10,390 bases of DNA from Deltaproteobacteria bacterium. Lineage in GTDB: Bacteria > Desulfobacterota > DSM-4660 > Desulfatiglandales > Desulfatiglandaceae. Under the pieces are notes generated by a model, which was given only the letters and a program-made list of their open reading frames with translations, did no database searches and was not told the origin of the DNA. Shown here in pieces: positions 4,822-10,390 of the stretch. The first letter of the stretch is position 1, and every line of letters starts with the position of its first letter. A program made the translations under genes and the position numbers. Location: the NCBI GenBank assembly GCA_003646995.1, contig QMLZ01000088.1, forward strand, positions 1 through 10,390. The letters run 5' to 3'.

Positions 4822-7460
4822 CCAGCCCTATCAATTAACCTGAACACCTGCTCCAGGGCCTCACCTAACTTCTCTGGTTTTGGACCTCCCCCCTGGGCCA
4901 TATCAGCCCTACCACCGCCCCTTCCCCCTACAACTTCGGAAAGGGTCCGTATAATATCCCCAGCCTTGAACCTATCCAGCAAGTCCTTTGTCACAACACA
5001 GGTAAGCATGGCCTTGCCGTCCTTTTTGGCCCCAAGGACAACAACTCCAGAGCGAATCTTGTCCTTAAGCCTATCAGCTGACTCACGAAGCTCCTTTGGA
5101 GAATCTGCATCGATTTCCTTGGCCAGCACCTTAATGCCGCCGATCTCTTTGACCTCGGACATTATGTCTTCGGACCTCTTTGTCAGAAGCTTTGCCTTGA
5201 GTGATTCTATTTCTTTCTCTTTCTTCCTCACCTCTTGGGCAAGGTTCCCGACCCTTTCAAGAACGCGGTCAGGAGTAGTCTTCAACATTATGGCCATTTC
5301 CCTCAGTTGCCAGTCTTGCGCCTGGTCGTGCTCCAGTGCTGGTTCTCCTGTAAGCGCTTCAATACGGCGCAGGTTTGCCCCCACTGAACCTTCACTGATA
5401 ATCCTGAAAAGACCTATGTCGCCGGTTCTGGAGGTATGGGTCCCGCCGCACAATTCCTTGCTTACGTCCTCTCCGATGCAGACCAGTCTTACTCGCTCGC
5501 CATAACGTTCCTCAAATATGGCCATAGCACCTGTCTGCATCGCTTCGTCCCTGTCCATTTCAGTAATGGTTACGGGCAGGTTTTCCCGAATCCGGCGGTT
5601 TACCAAACGCTCCACCTCTTGCAAGGTTTCAAAAGGTATTTGAGCAAAGTGGCTGAAATCAAACCGCAATCTATCGGGAGAAACAAGGCTCCCAGCCTGC
5701 TTGACGTGTGCACCGAGGATTTCCCTTAGAGCCGCATGCAAAAGGTGGGTGGCAGAGTGGTTTAGGGCAGTGGCTTTTCGTTTCTCTTCGTCAACCCTTG
5801 CTGTCACTGTCTGGCCCACGGAAAACTCACCCTTTTGCACTGTGCCTTTGTGGACAAAAATCTTTTGCGCCAGTTTTTGGGTATCAGTAATCATAATAAG
5901 GCCTTGGTCGGAGATAATTATGCCTTTATCGCCGACCTGTCCGCCTGACTCTCCGTAAAATGGAGTCTGGTCCAAGACAATCTCCACCTTGTCACCTGAC
6001 TTTGCTTTGTCAGTTTCCACGCCGTTTGAGACTATGGCAACTATCCTTCCCTCACTTTCCAATGTATCGTAACCCACAAAACGGGTACTGAATCCCTCTC
6101 CAAAAAGCTTCTTGTAGGATTTGGGAATGTCTTCTTCACCGCTCCCTTTCCAGGAGGCCTGAGAAAGCTTACGTCTTTGCTCCATTGCCTTGTCATATCC
6201 GTTGAGATCAACGGTGAGACCTTCCTCTCTGGCCACATCTTGCACAATGTCAATTGAAAGGCCATAGGTATCGTAAAGCTTGAATGCTAGTTCGCCGGGT
6301 ATTTCCTTGGCTTTTTGTTCTTTTAATTTCTCAACCTCTTCATCAAGAACCCTCATCCCGTAACGCAAGGTATCGGCGAATCGGATTTCCTCATTACGGA
6401 CGACCCCTTCAATAAATTGTCTGGAGATGATGAGCTCATTGTAGTCTTGACCCATGACCTCAATCACTTTGGAGCAGATCCGATGAAGGAAAGGTGGTTC
6501 TAAACCCAGGTTTAATCCATACCTTAGGGCCCGCCTGATAATACGCCTGAGCACGTAACCCCTTCCTTCATTCGAGGGCATGACCCCATCTCCGATCAGA
6601 AAGGCTGTGGCCCTCGAATGATCAGCAATCACCCTAAAGGACACATCTTGACGCTCTTCGTTCCCATAGTCCTTGCCTGAGATTTTCTCCACTTCACCAA
6701 TAATATCCTTAAACAGATCCGTATCATAATTAGACTTAACCCCTTGGACCACCGCGGCGATCCGCTCCAGTCCCATCCCAGTGTCAATGTTGGGACTGGG
6801 AAGCGGGACAAGGGTCCCGTCGGGCTTTCTGTCAAATTGTGTGAATACAAGATTCCATATCTCCAAGTACCTGTCACAGTCGCACCCGGGAGCACAGTCG
6901 GGCCTACCACAGCTCAATTCTTCTCCTTGATCGATAAGTATCTCTGAGCAGGGACCACAGGGGCCGGTATCTCCCATAGCCCAAAAATTATCTTTCTCTC
7001 CGAGCCTAACAATTCTTTCAGATGGAATACCTATTTCCTTGTGCCAGATGTCATAAGCCTCATCATCGTCTTTGTAAACCGAGACATAGAGCTTGTCCTT
7101 CGGTAAGCCGAAGCCGTTAGTGAGAAGATCCCATGCCCACGTTATGGTCTCCCTCTTGAAATAGTCTCCAAAGGAAAAATTCCCCAGCATCTCGAAAAAG
7201 GTGTGGTGGCGCGCAGTATAGCCCACATTCTCGAGATCATTGTGCTTTCCACCAGCCCTCATGCACTTTTGGGAGGTAACCGCTCTAGTGTATGGCCTCT
7301 TCTCTTCCCCAAGGTATAGTCTCTTAAACTGCACCATGCCCGCATTGGTAAACAGAAGGCTGGGATCCTCATGGGGTATAAGGGAAGAGCTGGGGACAAC
7401 CTCATGACCCCTTTCTTTAAAGTAGTCTATAAAGGCCTTTCTTATCTCTCTAAAGTTCAT
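4818..7460 (-). CDS. alaS: alanyl-tRNA synthetase
   Basis: An 880-residue class II synthetase, full length for the family (E. coli about 876), which charges tRNA-Ala. The aminoacylation domain starts [19 protein letters not shown], with [13 protein letters not shown] (about 34-46), [22 protein letters not shown] (59-80) and [15 protein letters not shown] (88-102). A cysteine-rich insert follows: GPCGPC at 166-171 and [20 protein letters not shown] at 184-203, a possible metal site as in many AlaRS. The editing domain has GGQVGDKG (507-513 region) and the zinc ligands HSATH (H568, H572) and CGGTH (C671, H675). The C-Ala domain ends with the glycine-rich [15 protein letters not shown] (845-859). 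Its ATG shares ATGA with the recA stop codon and has only a weak ribosome site, so translation is probably coupled to recA. The gene ends against bamD tail to tail. Confidence 0.98.
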   Translation of the reverse strand: MNFREIRKAFIDYFKERGHEVVPSSSLIPHEDPSLLFTNAGMVQFKRLYLGEEKRPYTRAVTSQKCMRAGGKHNDLENVGYTARHHTFFEMLGNFSFGDYFKRETITWAWDLLTNGFGLPKDKLYVSVYKDDDEAYDIWHKEIGIPSERIVRLGEKDNFWAMGDTGPCGPCSEILIDQGEELSCGRPDCAPGCDCDRYLEIWNLVFTQFDRKPDGTLVPLPSPNIDTGMGLERIAAVVQGVKSNYDTDLFKDIIGEVEKISGKDYGNEERQDVSFRVIADHSRATAFLIGDGVMPSNEGRGYVLRRIIRRALRYGLNLGLEPPFLHRICSKVIEVMGQDYNELIISRQFIEGVVRNEEIRFADTLRYGMRVLDEEVEKLKEQKAKEIPGELAFKLYDTYGLSIDIVQDVAREEGLTVDLNGYDKAMEQRRKLSQASWKGSGEEDIPKSYKKLFGEGFSTRFVGYDTLESEGRIVAIVSNGVETDKAKSGDKVEIVLDQTPFYGESGGQVGDKGIIISDQGLIMITDTQKLAQKIFVHKGTVQKGEFSVGQTVTARVDEEKRKATALNHSATHLLHAALREILGAHVKQAGSLVSPDRLRFDFSHFAQIPFETLQEVERLVNRRIRENLPVTITEMDRDEAMQTGAMAIFEERYGERVRLVCIGEDVSKELCGGTHTSRTGDIGLFRIISEGSVGANLRRIEALTGEPALEHDQAQDWQLREMAIMLKTTPDRVLERVGNLAQEVRKKEKEIESLKAKLLTKRSEDIMSEVKEIGGIKVLAKEIDADSPKELRESADRLKDKIRSGVVVLGAKKDGKAMLTCVVTKDLLDRFKAGDIIRTLSEVVGGRGGGRADMAQGGGPKPEKLGEALEQVFRLIDRAG
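7457..7460 (-). other. ATGA overlap of recA stop and alaS start
   Basis: On the minus strand the bases ATGA at 7460-7457 hold the alaS ATG and the recA TGA. No strong ribosome site for alaS is visible: GGAG stands 16 bases upstream and GAAGAG about 8. Such overlaps usually mean that ribosomes ending one gene restart on the next. Confidence 0.85.
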
Positions 7461-8479
7461 GACTTAGACTCTTCAACTCCTTTTTTCTCTCTCAAGGATT
7501 TCAACCCACTTTTCTCAATGATTAAATTCGCGATCTTGTCCCTTATATCTGTATGCTCCGCCAAAAACCGTTTGACATTCTCCCGTCCCTGACCTATCCG
7601 TTCATCTTCAAAGGAATACCATGAACCGCTCTTTTCCACGATCCCCATGGCTACCCCGAGATCGAGTATCTCTCCCTCTTTGGAGATTCCCTTTCCGTAA
7701 ATGATATCAAACTCCGCTTCCTTAAACGGAGGAGCTATCTTGTTTTTAACTACCTTCACTCGTGTCCTGTTTCCCACCACCTGGTCACCTTCTTTTATGG
7801 CACCTACTCGCCTGATATCAAGGCGCTGAGTGGCGTAGAACTTCAGTGCATTACCGCCTGTAGTGGTCTCCGGATTGCCGAACATTACCCCGATTTTCAT
7901 CCTTATCTGGTTGATGAATATTACACAGGTCTGTGACTTGCTTATAGTTCCAGTCAATTTCCGAAGGGCCTGGCTCATTAACCTCGCCTGCAGTCCTACA
8001 TGCTGGTCTCCCATGTCCCCTTCGATTTCTGCCCTTGGCACAAGTGCTGCAACCGAATCTATGACCAGGGCGTCTATGGCGCCGCTTCGCACCAATATCT
8101 CTGCTATGTCGAGGGCTTGTTCGCCGGTATCAGGCTGAGAGACGAGCAGACTGTCCACGTCCACACCTAGATTCCTAGCATACGAAACATCCAAGGCGTG
8201 CTCCGCATCTATAAACGCTACCATACCACCCTGCTTTTGGGCCTCAGCAGCGATATGAAGTGCAAGGGTAGTCTTGCCCGATGACTCGGGTCCGAATATT
8301 TCCACTACGCGGCCCCTGGGCACACCCCCTATCCCAAGAGCCAGGTCAAGGGAAAGGGATCCAGTGGATATGGCAGGAACATCCAGGACAGCCTTATCCC
8401 CCATCTTCATTATGGAGCCCCTCCCAAACTGCCTCTCTATTTGAGATATGGCATGCTCTACCGCCTTCTCTTTATCCAT
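7457..8479 (-). CDS. recA: recombinase RecA
   Basis: A 340-residue RecA, which forms ATP-dependent filaments on single-stranded DNA, drives strand exchange and promotes LexA self-cleavage in the SOS response. Walker [10 protein letters not shown] lies at residues 63-71, Walker B ALVID at 137-141, the DNA-binding loop L1 region at about 150-165 ([17 protein letters not shown]), and loop L2 [29 protein letters not shown] at about 188-216. The C-terminus is shorter than that of E. coli RecA (353) and ends in a mixed-charge tail, [17 protein letters not shown] at 8486-8491, 6 bases before the ATG, supports the start. recX, often found between recA and alaS, is absent; the recA stop overlaps the alaS start. 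The 170-base gap upstream probably holds its own promoter, but no convincing LexA box was recognised. Confidence 0.98.
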   Translation of the reverse strand: MDKEKAVEHAISQIERQFGRGSIMKMGDKAVLDVPAISTGSLSLDLALGIGGVPRGRVVEIFGPESSGKTTLALHIAAEAQKQGGMVAFIDAEHALDVSYARNLGVDVDSLLVSQPDTGEQALDIAEILVRSGAIDALVIDSVAALVPRAEIEGDMGDQHVGLQARLMSQALRKLTGTISKSQTCVIFINQIRMKIGVMFGNPETTTGGNALKFYATQRLDIRRVGAIKEGDQVVGNRTRVKVVKNKIAPPFKEAEFDIIYGKGISKEGEILDLGVAMGIVEKSGSWYSFEDERIGQGRENVKRFLAEHTDIRDKIANLIIEKSGLKSLREKKGVEESKS

Positions 8480-8652
8480 GGGATACCTCCCTCTTTGGTC
8501 TACCTAAACTATTACCACACCATTTGGTCTGATCTATGAGTATTACTTGCACAGCAAAACCGAACGCCATTGGATGGCTCCCCAACCCCCAATTCCAGCT
8601 TCCAGGCTACTAGAACGCGGCTATTTTGTAAAGCCAAGACCATAGCGGTTCG
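8480..8652 (-). other. recA upstream region with short dyads; no firm promoter or LexA box
   Basis: The gap between thpR and recA contains several short symmetries: TTGC-TGT-GCAA (8547-8557), ACCA-TT-TGGT (8519-8528) and a direct repeat TTTGGTCT at 8494-8501 and 8523-8530. At its distal edge ATAGCG-GTT-CGCTAT (8642-8656) overlaps the thpR stop codon. None matches the E. coli (CTGT-N8-ACAG) or Gram-positive (GAAC-N4-GTTC) LexA box. No good -35/-10 pair was found; the best attempt is weak at both boxes. A promoter is still expected here because of the gap length and the strong ribosome site of recA. Confidence 0.35.
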
Positions 8653-9234
8653 CTATTTCTTGCCTTGCAACGGCCAATATTGAATCTTCGTATATATTGC
8701 GCCAGCAGGCCTTAAATCGCTTTTAAAAAGGGCCAGTTCCCGGAGACTGCATATCGGGCTCGTGATTTCGACGTATCTTTCAAGAATTTCCCTTAACATT
8801 TGGCCACCCCTGGCCCCTCTTCTGAACCTCCCCAACGTAAGATGAGGTCGAAATAATCGCTTTTCCTCCTTGATTCCAAAACGCCTAATGCGTTTTGAAA
8901 TTGCCTTTCGAAAAAAATCCATTCTTTCCACATCTCCCTCAACCCCGAGCCACAAGACCCTCGGACTTTTCACTCCGCCAAATACACCCAGGCCTTTCAC
9001 ACCCATGGCAAAAGGGCCATATTTCGTACAAACCGCCTTCACCTCCTCACCCAAGGCCTCAATATTCTCCTGTGCAACATTTCCGAGAAATACCACTGTG
9101 AGGTGCACGTTCCCAGGCCTCACCCACTTCACATCCAATGGGCTGCCGTTAAGGTCTTTATGAACCTTTTCCACCAGTCTGCTTATCTCATCTGGCAACT
9201 CAAATGCCAGGAAGCAGCGGAGTGTCTGTGACAT
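8653..9234 (-). CDS. thpR: RNA 2',3'-cyclic phosphodiesterase (2H family, LigT-like)
   Basis: A 193-residue protein of the 2H phosphoesterase superfamily, named for two HxTx motifs. Both are present: HLTV at residues 44-47 (in GNVHLTVVFLG) and HLTL at 131-134 (in FRPHLTLGRFRR). Members hydrolyse 2',3'-cyclic phosphate ends of RNA and were first described as a 2'-5' RNA ligase. The N-terminus MSQTLRCFLAFELPDEI is typical. The frame extends to a GTG at 9267, but that adds 11 residues outside the family and has no ribosome site, so the ATG at 9234 is chosen; its own site, AGAAGG, is very close to the start and weak. This start overlaps the end of cinA by 35 bases, implying cotranscription. The physiological substrate in bacteria is not settled. 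Confidence 0.88.
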   Translation of the reverse strand: MSQTLRCFLAFELPDEISRLVEKVHKDLNGSPLDVKWVRPGNVHLTVVFLGNVAQENIEALGEEVKAVCTKYGPFAMGVKGLGVFGGVKSPRVLWLGVEGDVERMDFFRKAISKRIRRFGIKEEKRLFRPHLTLGRFRRGARGGQMLREILERYVEITSPICSLRELALFKSDLRPAGAIYTKIQYWPLQGKK

Positions 9235-10390
9235 ACCTTCTGATCCAATCCAATGCCATGGTGGCACTTTGAAGTTTTATCTGCTCTCTGCGCCCCCAAA
9301 AACGGTACCTGCGCGCAATAACTTCCTCTCCCCTGCACAGACCGATAAACACTGTGCCTACGGGCTTAGACTCTGACCCCCCGGTGGGCCCTGCGATTCC
9401 GGTTATTGATACGCCCAAATCCGACCCAAGGGCCTTTCTCACCCCTTCGGCCATCTGCTTCGCTATGGGACTGCTCACTGCTCCGTGCTCCTTCAGGATT
9501 TGCTCACTCACTCCCAGGAGGTTGACCTTGGCAGAATTGCTGTAACATATTATGCCGCCCTGGAAATAATCGCTACTGCCGCTCACATTGGTTATCCTGT
9601 GGCCAACCAGCCCACCAGTGCATGACTCTGCCACCGATATGGTAAGCCCGTTGGCACGTAGCAGACCACCTACCACCTCTTCTAACGTTTCATCATCCTT
9701 AGCAAAGATGTAGGAACCAATTAAATCAAAAATCTCCGCTTCTACTCTATCAAGTTCGTTTGATACAGAGACCTCATCTTCTCCTCTCAGGCTGAGGGTT
9801 ATGTGAATCTCGGGAAAGTGGGGATAAAACCCTAGTACCACCTCCCCGGTTCTCTCTTCAATATTCTTAAACATCTCGGCAAGGTCCGGCTCGCTCAATC
9901 CATAAACCTTCAAAATTCGTGAACGAACTGCCTCTATTTGCCAGAAACTCAATAGCTCAGGAATAACCACCTTATCAAGCAAGTATCTCATTTGCTCCGG
10001 TACACCAGGAAGGAAGTAGAGCCTAACACCTTTCTCCACCAGGCAGAACCCGCATGCCCGCCCCTCCGGACTGAGGAGGCGAGAACCCTGCGGCATCCAT
10101 GCCATTTTTTCCAGAGAAGGGGTCAACATGGCGCCCATTTCCTCGACATGTTTTTCTATAAGGCGAAACATCTTTCCATTCAGGCGCAGCGGGCGGTTAA
10201 GAGCCTTTGCAACAATTTCGCTGGTTCTATCATCTTCGGTAGAACCCAGCCCTCCTGTCACAATGACAAACCGAGAATTTTTGATCGCCCGTTTCAGGGC
10301 CTCTGCTACCATGGGATAGTTATCCCCTACCGAGGTTATCCTGTTCACCCGAAGCCCAGCGGCAGTAAGCCTGCCAGCCGCATATCTTGC
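9200..10390 (-). CDS. cinA: CinA-family protein (NMN amidohydrolase-like), N-terminus outside window
   Basis: The visible 396 residues are most of a two-domain CinA protein; about 20 N-terminal residues lie beyond the window. The frame runs unbroken to the edge (ARYAAGRLTAAGLRVNRI...), so the GTG at 10348 is an internal Val codon, not the start. The first domain is the MoCF-biosynthesis fold, linked in the family to ADP-ribose pyrophosphatase activity, with TGGLGSTEDDRT (visible residues about 45-56) and LPGVPEQM (127-134). The C-terminal domain is the PncC-type NMN deamidase, with AESCTGGLVGHRITNVSGSS (254-273) holding the catalytic Ser, then GGIICYSNSAKVNLLGV and ITGIAGPTGGSESKPVGTVFIGL. 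Members recycle pyridine nucleotides; the name comes from competence-induced genes cotranscribed with recA. It overlaps thpR and is followed by recA. Confidence 0.93.
   Translation of the reverse strand, partial: ARYAAGRLTAAGLRVNRITSVGDNYPMVAEALKRAIKNSRFVIVTGGLGSTEDDRTSEIVAKALNRPLRLNGKMFRLIEKHVEEMGAMLTPSLEKMAWMPQGSRLLSPEGRACGFCLVEKGVRLYFLPGVPEQMRYLLDKVVIPELLSFWQIEAVRSRILKVYGLSEPDLAEMFKNIEERTGEVVLGFYPHFPEIHITLSLRGEDEVSVSNELDRVEAEIFDLIGSYIFAKDDETLEEVVGGLLRANGLTISVAESCTGGLVGHRITNVSGSSDYFQGGIICYSNSAKVNLLGVSEQILKEHGAVSSPIAKQMAEGVRKALGSDLGVSITGIAGPTGGSESKPVGTVFIGLCRGEEVIARRYRFWGRREQIKLQSATMALDWIRRYVTDTPLLPGI

Noticed and set aside
4966..5958. Plus-strand frames (179, 97, 85 and 60 residues) opposite alaS
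   Set aside because: They are low-complexity Ser/Pro/Phe-rich shadows of the AlaRS coding frame; none has a convincing ribosome site or domain.
7863..8532. Plus-strand frames opposite recA and its upstream region
   Set aside because: They are antisense to conserved RecA motifs and have no recognisable domain.
8642..8656. ATAGCG-GTT-CGCTAT hairpin as terminator of thpR
   Set aside because: The stem is only 6 bp, it overlaps the thpR stop codon, and no T-run follows on the minus strand.
9235..9267. GTG start of thpR at 9267
   Set aside because: It adds 11 residues not typical of the family and lacks a ribosome site; the ATG at 9234 begins the conserved fold.
10348..10390. GTG at 10348 as the start of a 382-residue cinA
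   Set aside because: The frame is open to the window edge and the upstream codons continue CinA-like sequence (AAGLRVNRIT), so the gene is cut by the window.

Overview
The window looks like ordinary chromosome of a diderm bacterium with moderate GC. The most likely source is Desulfobacterota (the former Deltaproteobacteria) or a close relative. This is inferred from gene content and protein style: an outer-membrane BamD lipoprotein, a DUF362 protein with two [4Fe-4S] motifs, an exported rhodanese-like protein with an aromatic tail, and a cinA-thpR-recA-alaS cluster. No rRNA, tRNA, CRISPR array, phage gene or insertion sequence was seen.

Layout. At 1-357 (minus) is the N-terminal part of an ABC-transporter ATPase of the GldA/NosF type, cut by the window edge. 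At 358-467 is an A/T-rich gap with degenerate 7-base repeats. At 468-1577 (minus) is a DUF362 iron-sulfur protein. A 195-base divergent region (1578-1772) follows, with two back-to-back promoter candidates whose -35 boxes form a perfect 8-bp inverted repeat. A plus-strand block then runs 1773-4821: exported rhodanese-like protein, a 59-residue putative helix-turn-helix protein, thioredoxin (trxA), thioredoxin reductase (trxB) and bamD. The bamD stop codon overlaps the stop codon of the converging alaS gene by 4 bases. From 10390 down to 4818 everything is on the minus strand: cinA (N-terminus outside the window), thpR, recA and alaS.

How the genes work together. TrxA and TrxB form the cytoplasmic NADPH-driven disulfide-reducing system. 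The rhodanese-like protein upstream would sit outside the cytoplasmic membrane. It lacks the catalytic cysteine and has no cysteine at all once its signal peptide is removed, so it is unlikely to be a sulfurtransferase. BamD belongs to outer-membrane protein assembly and is probably a passenger of the trxB transcript. The minus-strand block joins NMN/ADP-ribose metabolism (CinA), a 2H phosphoesterase acting on RNA ends (ThpR), recombination (RecA) and alanyl-tRNA charging (AlaS). recA and alaS share an ATGA stop/start, so they are probably translationally coupled.

Most of the window is housekeeping and I see no clear new defence or mobile system. The points most worth a second look are the cysteine-free rhodanese, two mutually exclusive hairpins with a T-run directly ahead of trxB, the symmetric divergent promoter region, the heptamer repeats, and the small conserved-looking protein between the rhodanese and thioredoxin genes.
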